DNA of 64,000 nt from Candidatus Howiella intestinavium (lineage in GTDB: Bacteria > Bacillota > Clostridia > Oscillospirales > Acutalibacteraceae): positions 1-64,000 of the forward strand of contig CAJFVX010000049.1 of NCBI GenBank assembly GCA_904420585.1, in the 5' to 3' direction. Position 1 is the first letter of the stretch, and the number at the start of each line of letters is the position of its first letter. Of this stretch, positions 41,650 to 51,127 are shown piece after piece. Below the pieces are notes generated by a model. That model saw only the letters and a list, made by a program, of their open reading frames with translations. It ran no database searches and was not told the DNA's origin. Made by a program: the position numbers and the translations under genes.

Positions 41650-42591
41650 CTACCGGATAAACTCCCGCAGCACCGAATTGGCCGGCACGACCTCCCAGCC
41701 GAGGGAACGCAGGGGGGAAAGGCCGGCCTGCAGCCGGCGCACCTGGCCGAACAGGGGATGGTCTTTCGGCACGGTTTCCAGCAGACGCAGCACATGATCC
41801 CGGAAAATGGCCGGCTCATAGCTGTGGAAGGTGTTGATGCGGCAGTCGGCGTCCGACGCATAGGGGGTCAAGTACTTTTCCTCCCCCGCCACGACCCCCG
41901 ACCACATATCCAGGGTGTTGGACGGGCTGGAGTTGCGGTAGAAATAGTCCCGGGATATCCGCCGGATAAGCCGGAGTTCCCGGCCGGTCAGCAGGGTATT
42001 TTCCCGCTCATCCTGCAGCTCGGAGCTTACGCTGATATACAGCTTCATGAGGTTTTCCTCGGGCAGATTCTCCACAATCAGGGGATTGAGAGCGTGGATG
42101 CCCTCCACAATGGCCACCTCCCCCGGCCGCAGTTCCACATGGATGGGCTGCCTGGCCCGGCCGCCCGCCTGAAAGTCAAAGCGGGGCATATCCGCCGCCC
42201 CTTCCTCAAGCAGCTTTAAAAAGAAGGCGTGCAGCAGGGGCAGATCCAGGGCGTGGACGCTCTCAAAATCCGGCCGGCCGTTTTCCGGCGCCGGCATTTT
42301 ATCGGGGCCCAGGTAAAAGTCGTCCAGGGAGATGCTCACCGCCTCCACCCCCCGGTGGGACAGCATATCCCGCAGGATGTGGGCCGTGGTGGTCTTTCCC
42401 GAGGAGGTGGGGCCGGCCAGCATGATAATCTGGCTGCCCTGCACCTTGGGGGCCCGGCCGGCCACCTGATTGGCAAAGGCGCGGATGGCGTCGTGATATA
42501 TATGCTCATCGGCGGCGATGCGGGCCGCCGTATCCTCCTCTAACGCCCGGTTAATGCGGCTGACGTCGGTCAACCGGTCGGTATTCTTCAT
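41650..42591 (-). CDS. P-loop nucleoside kinase (uridine kinase/phosphoribulokinase family)
   Basis: A 313-residue kinase with Walker A in IIMLAGPTSSGKTTTAHIL, lid and base-binding segments, and FSYEPAIF-type C-terminal motif. It likely phosphorylates uridine/cytidine or a related nucleoside. The common Clostridia form has an extra N-terminal TGS domain, and this version starts later, at MKNTDRLTDVSRINRALEED, so it is shorter. It overlaps the hemZ end by 41 bp and may be coupled to it. Confidence 0.85.
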   Translation of the reverse strand: MKNTDRLTDVSRINRALEEDTAARIAADEHIYHDAIRAFANQVAGRAPKVQGSQIIMLAGPTSSGKTTTAHILRDMLSHRGVEAVSISLDDFYLGPDKMPAPENGRPDFESVHALDLPLLHAFFLKLLEEGAADMPRFDFQAGGRARQPIHVELRPGEVAIVEGIHALNPLIVENLPEENLMKLYISVSSELQDERENTLLTGRELRLIRRISRDYFYRNSSPSNTLDMWSGVVAGEEKYLTPYASDADCRINTFHSYEPAIFRDHVLRLLETVPKDHPLFGQVRRLQAGLSPLRSLGWEVVPANSVLREFIR

Positions 42592-44056
42592 AAAAAGTCT
42601 TCACCCTATCCTTTCGGGCTGCCATTTCTTCAAAACGGCTGATATATTCATATGGGTACTTGAAATTAAAAATGCGTTCAATATGGCTGCTGCCCGGATC
42701 CCGCAGCTTGGTCACGCCGGAAGCGCCGCAGGCCAGGATGGTATGGGTCTCATCCATAATATACACGTTGTAAAGCCCCTCATACCCCTTTTTGGCATAC
42801 CCCACATTTTCCAGATTTCCCACCGTCTTGGACTGGCGGTACATGTAATAGGGCAGGATACCCGCCTGCCGCAGGCGCGCTTCTCCCCATTCCACCATGG
42901 CCGCGGCCGCCTCTCCCGCCTCCTGCTCGGGCAGCAGGCCGCCCATGGACAGCCGGGAGGCCCGCTTCATGGAAAGGGTGTGGATGGTGACGCTTTCGGG
43001 AGAAAGGGTTAAAATCCGCTCCACCGTGCGCTGAAAACCGGCCAGGCCGTCGGAAGGCAGGCCGGCGATGAGATCCATGTTGATATTGGAAAATCCAATG
43101 GAACGGGCCAGACGGAAGGCCTCCTCGGTCTGGGCGGCCGTATGCCGCCGGCCCACGGCGGCCAGCACGGTATCCTCCATGGTCTGGGGGTTGATGCTGA
43201 TGCGGGTGGCGCCCCCCGCCCGGATGGCCTCCAGCTTCTCCCCCGTGATGGTATCCGGCCGGCCGGCCTCCACCGTGTACTCCCGCAGGCAAGATAAATC
43301 AAAGTTCTCGGCCACCGCCCCCATGACGGCTTCCAGCTGTTCGGCCGAAAGGGTCGTAGGGGTGCCGCCGCCGAAATAGACCGTCTCCAGCCGGAGGCCC
43401 GCCTCCCGGGCCAGGCGGCCGGTCAGGGCGATTTCCCGCTGCAGCAGCTCCACATAATCGGGGATGAGTTTCCCCGCCTTCTCCACCGAATGGGAGACAA
43501 AGGAACAATAAGAGCAGCGGCTGGGGCAGAAGGGGATGGCGATATAGAGACTGAAGGAATCCGGCCGGGAAAGGCCTGTGATGGCGTCCTCGCTGACCCC
43601 TACCTCCCGGCAGAGCCGGATTTTCTCCTCCGACACCAGCAGCTTATCCCGGAAATAGGCGGAAGCATTTTCCTCCCCCATCCCGTCTATAAGCCGCCGC
43701 ATGAGTTTGGCCGGCCGCACGCCGGTGAGGATGCCCCACCGGGGCCGCAGGCCGGTCAGCTGACAGAGGCATTCGTATAAAAGCACGGCCAGCACCCGCT
43801 CGCATTCGTCGGCGTAGTCCGGCCGCGAGACGTCCAGGGAATCCCGGCGGCTGGCGGTTTTCCCGCATATGGAGACGGCGGCCGTCAGTTCGGCTATATT
43901 CCCGGACACCCGCCGGAGCGCGGCGGCCCTATCCTCCCCTTCTGTTTCGGGGGCCGGCTCTCCGGGAATTACCTGTATCTTTTCAAAGGGGAAAAACAGC
44001 CGGCAGAGTTTTTCCAACTCGTACCGATAGGCGGTATCGCAAACGTACAGCTTCAT
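42551..44056 (-). CDS. hemZ: Coproporphyrinogen dehydrogenase HemZ (radical SAM)
   Basis: A 501-residue oxygen-independent coproporphyrinogen III oxidase-like radical SAM enzyme. The 4Fe-4S cysteines are in AIPFCPSRCSYCSFVSH; YFGGGTPTTLSAEQLEAVM and GMNVDLIAGLPSDGL-like segments complete the SAM barrel. HemZ in Clostridia may have a non-haem role, because many lack a haem pathway. It overlaps its neighbours on both sides (MBL and kinase), forming a tight operon. Confidence 0.93.
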   Translation of the reverse strand: MKLYVCDTAYRYELEKLCRLFFPFEKIQVIPGEPAPETEGEDRAAALRRVSGNIAELTAAVSICGKTASRRDSLDVSRPDYADECERVLAVLLYECLCQLTGLRPRWGILTGVRPAKLMRRLIDGMGEENASAYFRDKLLVSEEKIRLCREVGVSEDAITGLSRPDSFSLYIAIPFCPSRCSYCSFVSHSVEKAGKLIPDYVELLQREIALTGRLAREAGLRLETVYFGGGTPTTLSAEQLEAVMGAVAENFDLSCLREYTVEAGRPDTITGEKLEAIRAGGATRISINPQTMEDTVLAAVGRRHTAAQTEEAFRLARSIGFSNINMDLIAGLPSDGLAGFQRTVERILTLSPESVTIHTLSMKRASRLSMGGLLPEQEAGEAAAAMVEWGEARLRQAGILPYYMYRQSKTVGNLENVGYAKKGYEGLYNVYIMDETHTILACGASGVTKLRDPGSSHIERIFNFKYPYEYISRFEEMAARKDRVKTFYEEYRPVDRRQPH

Positions 44057-44697
44057 AGGGTAACGTCCTTCATATAGGGATTGGAGGCCCGCTCCCGGCT
44101 CAAAAGGGAGGCGGGCCCATGGCCGGGATATACCGGGTAGTCCCCCGGCAAATCCCGCAGGCGGGCTACCGACGCCATGAGGGTGGCGTAGTCTCCCGAG
44201 GGCAGGTCGGTGCGCCCCACCTCCCCGGCGAAAAGGGTGTCGCCGGTAAAGAGGGCGGGGCTGCCCCCGTCGTCGATGAGGAAGCAGACCCCGCCGGCCG
44301 AGTGGCCGGGGGTGTGCAGCACCTGAATATGCAGAGGGCCGCAGGTAAGGGTATCCTTATCCTTTAAAAGCAAATCCGGCCGCACCGGGCGCTGGGGCTC
44401 GGCAAATACCCCCATGCTCACAGAAAGGCTGACGTTGGGGTCCAAAAGCCCCGCCGCGTCGTCCACGTGGATGGCCACCTTGGCCCCCGTCTTCTCCTGC
44501 AGCCGGGCCGCAGCCATGAGATGGTCGGCGTGGCGGTGGGTCAGAAGGATCCACTGGATTTTGTCGAAAGAAGGGGACAGCTTCTGCTCCAGTTCGGGCG
44601 TCCAGTCGCCGGGGTCAATGACCAGCCCGGCCCCGTCCGATGTGATCAGATAACAGTTGGCGGCGATAGCCCCCACCGGTATACAGGTAATTTTCAT
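44053..44697 (-). CDS. MBL-fold metallo-hydrolase (glyoxalase II-like)
   Basis: A 214-residue metallo-beta-lactamase-fold hydrolase with the zinc motif LTHRHADHLMAA, VIDPGDWTPELE, and later HTPGHSAGGVCFLI, GDTLFAGEVGRTDLPSGD, PGHGPASLLSRERASNPYM. It is the short glyoxalase II-type form, hydrolysing thioesters such as hydroxyacylglutathione or bacillithiol analogues. ATG 44697 follows GGAGGTAAATTT. It lies in the conserved recJ-relA-dtd block. Confidence 0.9.
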   Translation of the reverse strand: MKITCIPVGAIAANCYLITSDGAGLVIDPGDWTPELEQKLSPSFDKIQWILLTHRHADHLMAAARLQEKTGAKVAIHVDDAAGLLDPNVSLSVSMGVFAEPQRPVRPDLLLKDKDTLTCGPLHIQVLHTPGHSAGGVCFLIDDGGSPALFTGDTLFAGEVGRTDLPSGDYATLMASVARLRDLPGDYPVYPGHGPASLLSRERASNPYMKDVTL

Positions 44698-44788
44698 AAA
44701 TTTACCTCCTGCGCCGCCCGTTTTCCAGGGGAAAAAGCAGGCGGGGATTTGCATATGCGGTACCGGCCTCCCAGGCCGGATAATGGCG

Positions 44789-45250
44789 CTAGACCTTCTT
44801 GGCCCAGGTGTCGGTGTCCAGAATCAGGGTCACGGGGCCGTCGTTTAACAGATCCACCGCCATGTCGGCGCCAAAGCGGCCGTTGGCCACAGCTGCCACC
44901 CCTTCGGCCCGCAGCTGTTCGGAAAAGTATTCGTACAGCTTTTCCGCCCGCTCCGGCTCACAGGCCGGGTCAAAGGAAGGGCGGTTGCCCCGCCGGGTAT
45001 CGGCGCACAGGGTAAAATTGGAGATGACCAGGGCGCCGCCCCCTATATCCAGCACCGAGCGGTTCATCTTGCCCGCCTCGTCGGTAAAGATGCGCAGGGC
45101 GGCGGTTTTCCGGGCAAGCAAAGCCGCCTCGGCTTCGGTATCCCCCTTGGCCACGCCCAGAAGAATCAAAAGGCCGGGGCCGGTGGCCCCCACCGTCTGC
45201 CCCTCCACCGAAACGGCGGCATGGGCGACCCGTTGTATCACTGCTTTCAT
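44789..45250 (-). CDS. dtd: D-aminoacyl-tRNA deacylase
   Basis: A 153-residue enzyme that hydrolyses D-amino acids from t[40 protein letters not shown] at the start, [19 protein letters not shown], the active-site strand [24 protein letters not shown], and the [24 protein letters not shown] close are the DTD1 family hallmarks. It lies 9 bp after relA, consistent with a common transcript. Confidence 0.96.
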   Translation of the reverse strand: MKAVIQRVAHAAVSVEGQTVGATGPGLLILLGVAKGDTEAEAALLARKTAALRIFTDEAGKMNRSVLDIGGGALVISNFTLCADTRRGNRPSFDPACEPERAEKLYEYFSEQLRAEGVAAVANGRFGADMAVDLLNDGPVTLILDTDTWAKKV

Positions 45251-45258
45251 AAAATCTC

Positions 45259-47538
45259 CTACTGATTCAGCCGCTCCACGCTGATAACCCCCGGGACCTT
45301 CTCCAGGCGGGCGGCGATATTTTTGAGATGCTCCAGGCTCTCGGTGCTGACGGTCAAATCGATAATACAGTTGCCCCCCTTGACCTCCCGGGCGTTGACC
45401 GTATGCAGCATAACCCGCATACTGGCCAGGGCCACCGTGATGTCGGCCAGCAGGGCGCCCCGGTCGATGGCCAGGATTTGCAGGGCCGATTTAAAGGATT
45501 CCTGATGGCTTTCGGCCCAATGGGCGCCGATCCAGCGGTCGGGCTCGGCCGCTGTGGACAAATCCCGCGGAACATTGTTGCAGTCCCGCTTGTGGATGGA
45601 TACCCCGTGTCCCCTGGTGATAAAACCGATGATGAGGTCGCCGGGCACCGGCGCACAGCATTTGGAGAGCTTGACCAAACAGTTGTCAATCCCCTCCACA
45701 ATGACGCCCTCGGAGGACTTGGTCTGCTTATGCTCCTGGACATAGTCCTTTATATCCATGGGCTTGGCCGTCTTGGCCCGTTTGTTGTATTCTTCCTTCA
45801 CCCGGGGCATGATTTTGGAGAGCACCAGGCCGCCGTAACCGATGGCGGCAAAGAAGTCCTCCACCGAATTGCAGTGCTGCCGCTCGGCCAGTTCCTCCAG
45901 GAAAGCCTTCATCTCCTCCTCGGGCAGGCGGATGCCGTTGCGGATAAACTCCTTTTCCACCTCGGCCCGGCCCTCCTGGATATTCTCGCTCCGCCGCTCC
46001 TTTTTGAACCAGCTGCGGATTTTGTTGCGGGCCTGGCTGGTTTTGGCGATGGAAAGCCAGTCCCGGCTGGGGCCGTGGTTCTGCTGCTGGGTGGTGAGGA
46101 TTTCGATGATTTCCCCCGTCTTTATCACATGGCTGATGGGGACGATGCGGCCGTCCACCTTGGCCCCCACCATGCGGTTGCCCACCGCCGTGTGGATGGC
46201 GTAGGCAAAATCGATGACCGTGGAGCCGGCCGGCAGGTTGATGACGTCCCCCTTGGGGGTCACGGCGAAAACGTCCTCCTGGGACAAATCGGTCTTGATG
46301 GTCTGGACAATGTCCTCCGCGTCGTCCGACTCCTGCTGGTTTTCCAGAATCTGCCGGATCCAGGCCAGGCGCTCCTCCAGTTTTTCGTCCGAACGCTGGA
46401 TGCCCTCTTTATACTTCCAGTGGGCGGCGATGCCGTACTCGGCCGTGTGGTGCATCTCCCAGGTGCGGATCTGCACCTCAAAGGGAATGCCCTCCCGGCC
46501 GATGACCGTGGTGTGCAGGGACTGGTACATATTGGGCTTAGGGGTGGAAATGTAATCCTTGAACCGGCCGGGAATGGGCCGGAACATGTCGTGGATAATC
46601 CCTAAGATATTATAGCAGTCATTGACCGTGTCGGTGATAATCCGGACGGCGTAGACATCATAAATCTCCTCAAAGGCCTTGCCCTGCACATACATCTTCC
46701 GGTAGATGCCGTGGATGGACTTGACCCGTCCCTCCAGGTAGATGCCGGGCACCAGAGGCTCCACCCGCTGCTTGATGCGCTCCTTGATGGATTCCAGGAA
46801 TTGCTCTCTATACTGCTTGCGGATATTGAGGGAGTGCTCGATTTCGGCGTAGGCCACCGGGTCCAGATGGGCGATGGCCAAATCCTCCATTTCCTCCTTC
46901 ACCGCCCGGATACCCAGCCGGTGGGCGATGGGGGCGTAGACCTCCAGGGTTTCCAAGGATTTGTCCCGCTGCTTCTGGGGAGGCTGGGCGTCGATGGTGC
47001 GCATGTTGTGCAGCCGGTCGGCCAGCTTGATGATGATGACCCGGATGTCCTCCGCCATGGCCAGCAGCATCTTCCGCAGGTTCTCGGCCTGCTGCTCCTC
47101 TCTGGAGGAAAAGGGTATTTTGCCCAGCTTGGTCACGCCGTCCACCAGCATGGCCACGTCCTTGCCGAACCGCTTTTCGATTTCGGCCCGCTCCACCGCC
47201 GTATCCTCCACCACGTCGTGGAGCAGGGCGGCGGCGATGGACTCGGAATCCATCCCCAGGGTGACGATGATACAGGCCACGGCCATGGGATGGTAGTAAA
47301 AAGGCTCCCCGGACAGGCGCCTCTGTTCCCCGTGGGCGCTCTTGCAGAGCTCGAAGGCCTCCCGCACCATATCGAAATTGTAGTTGCCCTTCTGTTTGCG
47401 CATAAGGGCGGCCAGGGTTTCAAACCGCCCGTCGGGCTGCCCGTGGTAGACCTGTATGGGAGCCGATACGGGTTCGTGATCCCCCTTGGGCAGATCCTCC
47501 GACAGCTCCCGCGGGAAGGCAAATTTTGTATCGCTCAT
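45259..47538 (-). CDS. relA: RelA/SpoT bifunctional (p)ppGpp synthetase/hydrolase
   Basis: A 759-residue stringent-response enzyme. The HD domain (about 60-190, [33 protein letters not shown]), synthetase (about 250-360, [38 protein letters not shown]), TGS (about 410-470, [29 protein letters not shown]), and a C-terminal ACT (about 680-759) are in order. It is typical of the Gram-positive Rel. It is upstream of dtd and 30 bp downstream of recJ. Confidence 0.97.
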   Translation of the reverse strand: MSDTKFAFPRELSEDLPKGDHEPVSAPIQVYHGQPDGRFETLAALMRKQKGNYNFDMVREAFELCKSAHGEQRRLSGEPFYYHPMAVACIIVTLGMDSESIAAALLHDVVEDTAVERAEIEKRFGKDVAMLVDGVTKLGKIPFSSREEQQAENLRKMLLAMAEDIRVIIIKLADRLHNMRTIDAQPPQKQRDKSLETLEVYAPIAHRLGIRAVKEEMEDLAIAHLDPVAYAEIEHSLNIRKQYREQFLESIKERIKQRVEPLVPGIYLEGRVKSIHGIYRKMYVQGKAFEEIYDVYAVRIITDTVNDCYNILGIIHDMFRPIPGRFKDYISTPKPNMYQSLHTTVIGREGIPFEVQIRTWEMHHTAEYGIAAHWKYKEGIQRSDEKLEERLAWIRQILENQQESDDAEDIVQTIKTDLSQEDVFAVTPKGDVINLPAGSTVIDFAYAIHTAVGNRMVGAKVDGRIVPISHVIKTGEIIEILTTQQQNHGPSRDWLSIAKTSQARNKIRSWFKKERRSENIQEGRAEVEKEFIRNGIRLPEEEMKAFLEELAERQHCNSVEDFFAAIGYGGLVLSKIMPRVKEEYNKRAKTAKPMDIKDYVQEHKQTKSSEGVIVEGIDNCLVKLSKCCAPVPGDLIIGFITRGHGVSIHKRDCNNVPRDLSTAAEPDRWIGAHWAESHQESFKSALQILAIDRGALLADITVALASMRVMLHTVNAREVKGGNCIIDLTVSTESLEHLKNIAARLEKVPGVISVERLNQ

Positions 47539-47568
47539 AAGGTTCTTCCTCCCAACCGAAAAAACGCT

Positions 47569-49608
47569 CTATCCCTTCGCTCCGTCCCGCAGTGCGGCCA
47601 GCACCCGGGAGGACTGCAAGTCCACCTTGCCGGAGGCCGGATTTACCGAAACATACGACCGGCCCTCTGCTGTGGATATTTGCAAAACCCCCAGTTCGGC
47701 CAGCGCGTCCAGGGCGATGCGCAGCTTTTCATAGGATAGTGTATCCGCCAGCCGGCTGCACAATCGGGCAAGGCTGGTTTTTCCGCCGGGCGCGGCCCGC
47801 ACGGCCCGGAAAACCGCCGCCGCATCCTCCCGGCCGGGCAGGAGTTTCGGCGCATCCGCCGCCGTCCACTCCCCCCGCCGGTAGGTCTCATACCGCCGAA
47901 GGGCCTGCAGACGTTCCTCCGGGTCCCCCGCCGCCGGGCGGATGTCCCGCAGCTGCACGCTCACGGATTCCTCCCCTCTGAAGACGTTGACCGAAAGCTG
48001 CACCGCCGCATCCACCCTATCCCCCTTTTCAAAGGGAAAGTCGGCGGGCGATACGCCGAAGGCCAGAACCTGCACCACCGCTTCATTGCGGGATAAAAAT
48101 ATTTTACAGTGCTTGCCGCCGCTTAGGGGCTGCACGCTCTCTACCTTCATATGCAAAAGCCCGAACAGGGGCGCCGGATTGCCCGTTCCAAAGGGGGCCA
48201 AAGGCTCCAGCGACCGGGCCAGGGGCACCGAAAGGGCCGCCGGGTTCAGCTTGCAGTCCAGCCGCAGGGTGGGAAAGGGCATCTCCAGTCCGGCGGCGTA
48301 TTCATTCAGCCGGGCCCGCAGGGGTTCTATATTCTCAACGGCCACCGTAAGGCCGGCGGCCAGTTCATGGCCGCCGAATTTTTCCAGCAGGTCGCCGGCG
48401 GAGGCCAGGGCCTCGTACAAATGGAAGCCCGGCAGGCTGCGGCCAGAGCCGGTAGCCTTCTCCCCGTCCACGCTCAGCACGATGCAGGGCCGGCCGTACC
48501 GCTCCATGAGCCGGGCGGCGGCAATGCCCACAATCCCCGGGTGCCAGCCCTCTCCCTCCACCACAATCAGCCGGTGGAAGGCGTGGCCCCGCTCTTCGAT
48601 GCGGGCCGCCGCCTCGGCGACAATCTGCTGTTCGGTCTGCTGCCGCCGGACGTTTTCCGCCTGCAATTCATCGGCCAGGATGGCCGCCGTCTGTCCGTCC
48701 TCCTCCAAAAGCAGGCGGACGGCCCGGTCGGCCGAACCCATGCGGCCGGCGGCGTTGATGCGGGGGCCCAGGCCAAAGGCCAGGTTGCCCGCCTGCACCT
48801 TTTCGGCCTGTATACCCACCGCCTCCAGCAGGGCGGCTATCCCCGGCCGAGGATTCTGCCGCATGGCCCGCAGGCCTTCCTTTACGATGGATCGGTTCTC
48901 CCCCACCAGGGGCATGACGTCGGCCACCGTGCCCAGGGCGGCCAAATCGGCGTACCGCCCGAACAGTTCTTCGCAGGGCAGGCCCAGGAGGGCCGCTGCC
49001 AGCTTAAAGGCCACCCCCGCCCCGCACAGTTCCTTGAAGGGGCTGGGGCAGTCCGCCCGGTGGGGATTGACCACCGCCAGGGCCGCCGGCAGTTCCGCCC
49101 CCGGCAGATGGTGGTCGGTGACAACCACATCCAGCCCCACCTCGGCGGCGTAGGCCGTCTCGGCCAGGGCGCTGACGCCGTTGTCCACCGTCACAATCAG
49201 GCGCACCTGCATATCCCGCAGCTTCTCCACCGAATCCCGGTTCATGCCGTAGCCCTCATCGCTGCGGGAGGGGATATAGTAGAGCACGTCGGCCCCCATA
49301 TCCGAAAGGCAGCTGTATAAAATAGCCGTGGCTGTGACGCCGTCGCAGTCGTAGTCCCCGTAGACGGCGATGCGCTCCCGGTTCTCCACCGCCATCCGGA
49401 TGCGGGATACCGCCTTGTCCATATCCTTCAGGGTATAAGGGGAGGCCACCTCCCCTTCCTCCGAGAAAAAGGCGTCGATGTCCACCGGGTCGGTAATCCC
49501 CCGATTGGAAAGGATGAGGGCCACCAGCGGGTCGATGCCGCAGGCCTCGGCCAGCTCCCGGGCCAACTCCTTGTCCGCCGCGGGAATCAGCCACCGCTTT
49601 TCCGCCAT
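47569..49608 (-). CDS. recJ: Single-stranded-DNA-specific exonuclease RecJ
   Basis: A 679-residue 5'-3' ssDNA exonuclease of the DHH family. AVYGDYDCDGVTATAILYSCL holds the DxD motif, VTVDNGVSALAETAYAAEVGLDVVVTDHHLPG the DHH, and a DHHA1 domain and OB-fold follow. The ATG at 49608 (MAEKRWL) has GGAGGGGGC ahead; the ATG at 49653 adds 15 residues. In many relatives an apt gene stands between recJ and relA; here they are 30 bp apart with nothing between. Confidence 0.95.
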   Translation of the reverse strand: MAEKRWLIPAADKELARELAEACGIDPLVALILSNRGITDPVDIDAFFSEEGEVASPYTLKDMDKAVSRIRMAVENRERIAVYGDYDCDGVTATAILYSCLSDMGADVLYYIPSRSDEGYGMNRDSVEKLRDMQVRLIVTVDNGVSALAETAYAAEVGLDVVVTDHHLPGAELPAALAVVNPHRADCPSPFKELCGAGVAFKLAAALLGLPCEELFGRYADLAALGTVADVMPLVGENRSIVKEGLRAMRQNPRPGIAALLEAVGIQAEKVQAGNLAFGLGPRINAAGRMGSADRAVRLLLEEDGQTAAILADELQAENVRRQQTEQQIVAEAAARIEERGHAFHRLIVVEGEGWHPGIVGIAAARLMERYGRPCIVLSVDGEKATGSGRSLPGFHLYEALASAGDLLEKFGGHELAAGLTVAVENIEPLRARLNEYAAGLEMPFPTLRLDCKLNPAALSVPLARSLEPLAPFGTGNPAPLFGLLHMKVESVQPLSGGKHCKIFLSRNEAVVQVLAFGVSPADFPFEKGDRVDAAVQLSVNVFRGEESVSVQLRDIRPAAGDPEERLQALRRYETYRRGEWTAADAPKLLPGREDAAAVFRAVRAAPGGKTSLARLCSRLADTLSYEKLRIALDALAELGVLQISTAEGRSYVSVNPASGKVDLQSSRVLAALRDGAKG

Positions 49609-49643
49609 GGGCGCCCCCTCCTTTTCCATCAAATTATTTTTAT

Positions 49644-49672
49644 ATTGTAACATCCCAGGGACAGATTGGCAA
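49644..49672 (-). promoter_or_regulatory. Sigma-A-like promoter for recJ-relA
   Basis: On the minus strand TTGCCA and TACAAT with 17 bases between end about 36 bp before the recJ start. Confidence 0.6.
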
Positions 49673-49984
49673 TCTTTTTGGCGGAAAAATGGCCGGATAT
49701 TTCATAGATAAGCAAAGCCCTATGCTGCAGCGACACGCACACAGCGCGCTGGTACGGTCTGCCAACCGCGAAAGCCTTTTACTTGCCACCCGTAAACAGG
49801 CTTTGTTTAGAAATTTCCACTGTTATTGGTTCTGCCGTCTGATAAGTTGACAGGCCGAACCCTTATTTTCGCAAACACATTTCAGCATCATTCTTTTTGG
49901 GGGCCACCCGATCGGCAAACGGTTTTCGTTCTGCAAGAAGGGCGCTAATTTTGATGCAAAACCAATATTCTTTCTTGATTCGTA

Positions 49985-50034
49985 TTTTACTTATTATAAT
50001 ATTTTTAATTTTTACTTATTATAATATTTTTAAT
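49985..50034 (+). repeat. Two tandem 25-bp AT-rich repeats
   Basis: The unit beginning TTTTACTTATTATAATATTT is present twice in perfect tandem (49985-50009 and 50010-50034). Each contains TATAAT-like bases and lies about 95 bp before the nucleotidyltransferase start. Confidence 0.9.
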
Positions 50035-50041
50035 TTTAATA

Positions 50042-50068
50042 TTGACAAATAATTTGTTTTGTTATATT
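50042..50068 (+). promoter_or_regulatory. Possible promoter for the nucleotidyltransferase gene
   Basis: TTGACA at 50042 and TATATT at 50063 are only 15 bases apart, short of the best spacing, so this is a weak candidate. AAAGGA at 50072 lies downstream. Confidence 0.35.
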
Positions 50069-50128
50069 TTTAAAGGATTTAAAGATTAACTTTAGATGGA
50101 CAGCTTGACAGAAGAAAGGGGAATTTCC

Positions 50129-50848
50129 ATGCAGGAATACGAATTTGTCTCCAAAAGTGAATATCGTCCCGTCCGCAATGAGATTGAAAGTATTATTCAT
50201 AAAGCGCAAAGGCTACTAAAACATCCCGGTTTTGCAAACGAGAAAATGACCTTTCAATACACACTCATTGGCAGTGGAAGCCGTCATTTGATAACTCGTA
50301 TCAAAGGCGGAAACAAAGGCTTTGATTTTGATTATAATTTAATTTTGCAATCAAAACCGGGGTATTATTGGAACCCAAAACATGCCAAAGAAGTACTTTT
50401 TAAAGCTTTTCAGGAAGCGATAAAAGGAACAAACTTTCAGAAAATTGAAAATTCCACTTCTGCAATCACCATTAAATCTGTCAATAAAAGTAAAATCACC
50501 TTTTCCTGTGACTTGGGAATTGTATATTATAACGCCGACAGGGAGTTGAACTATCTTCACACTAAGAAAACAGGCACGCAAATCATATATGAATGGCAAA
50601 AAAGGCCATCGGCAATCAATGCAGATGACAAATTGGAAGCACTGAAAGAATACTGGCCGAATGACTATTGGAAATACGTCAAGGCAGAATATCTCAATCT
50701 TAAGAATAAAAATTCTGCTCAAAAACGTTCTTTCCATTTATACATAGAATCTATTAATAATGTATATAACTGGATGCAGCAAGAAAAAAGAACATGCGCA
50801 ATAGATGAAGATTGTCCCATCAGGTACATCAACTACATCAACCAATAA
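50129..50848 (+). CDS. AT-rich nucleotidyltransferase-fold protein, unknown function
   Basis: A 239-residue protein from ATG 50129 (AAAGGGG lies 9 bases ahead; ATG 50096 is an alternative). Its N-terminal half has a pol-beta-type nucleotidyltransferase pattern: GSGSRHL (about 49-55), DFDYN with Asp66 and Asp68, and a third Asp128 in FSCDLGIVYY, so the three acidic metal ligands are kept. The C-terminal half is helical and unrecognised. The gene has about 36% GC, well below its neighbours, with no homologue context, so recent transfer is likely. I do not assign a substrate. Confidence 0.7.
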   Translation: MQEYEFVSKSEYRPVRNEIESIIHKAQRLLKHPGFANEKMTFQYTLIGSGSRHLITRIKGGNKGFDFDYNLILQSKPGYYWNPKHAKEVLFKAFQEAIKGTNFQKIENSTSAITIKSVNKSKITFSCDLGIVYYNADRELNYLHTKKTGTQIIYEWQKRPSAINADDKLEALKEYWPNDYWKYVKAEYLNLKNKNSAQKRSFHLYIESINNVYNWMQQEKRTCAIDEDCPIRYINYINQ

Positions 50849-51051
50849 AAGCGGCAAGGTAATCGGCAGCGAGAACAATCTTCTTCATCACACCCATCCA
50901 AATGTTATAAACAGCATCTGTGCAGGTACAAACTCTGCCCCCATACTCAATACGCGCGAGGCATGGGCTTCGGTATGATTACGGCTGTAAAACAGATGAT
51001 GGCTGCCTGGTTATTTTACCTGCATCCTCCATCCTTTCCAGCAATCTCATA

Positions 51052-51080
51052 TTGTCTCCTAAAGCCAAACCCGGTATAAT
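51052..51080 (+). promoter_or_regulatory. Sigma-A-like promoter for the M26 protease gene
   Basis: TTGTCT and a perfect TATAAT are 17 bases apart and end 47 bp before the ATG at 51128. Confidence 0.7.
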
Positions 51081-51127
51081 CGGTCTGGTCGTAAAACGAT
51101 AATTTTGCGAAAGGACAGGTTTAGGGA

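Larger units (their letters stand above)
49673..50095. other. Intergenic accessory region
   Basis: About 420 bp of non-coding sequence that becomes strongly AT-rich towards 50090. It contains the 25-bp tandem repeat (49985-50034). No ORF or RNA is recognised. The base composition break suggests acquired DNA. Confidence 0.5.

Noticed and set aside
50979..51050. 23-codon minus-strand ORF (MRLLERMEDAGKITR...) with an AGGAGA sequence ahead of it
   Set aside because: Its apparent ribosome-binding site coincides with the reverse of the M26 promoter region, and the peptide is not recognisable.
50920..51102. 60-codon plus-strand ORF before the M26 gene
   Set aside because: It overlaps the M26 promoter, lacks a good ribosome-binding site and has no recognisable motif. 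It may be a relic of a lost gene.
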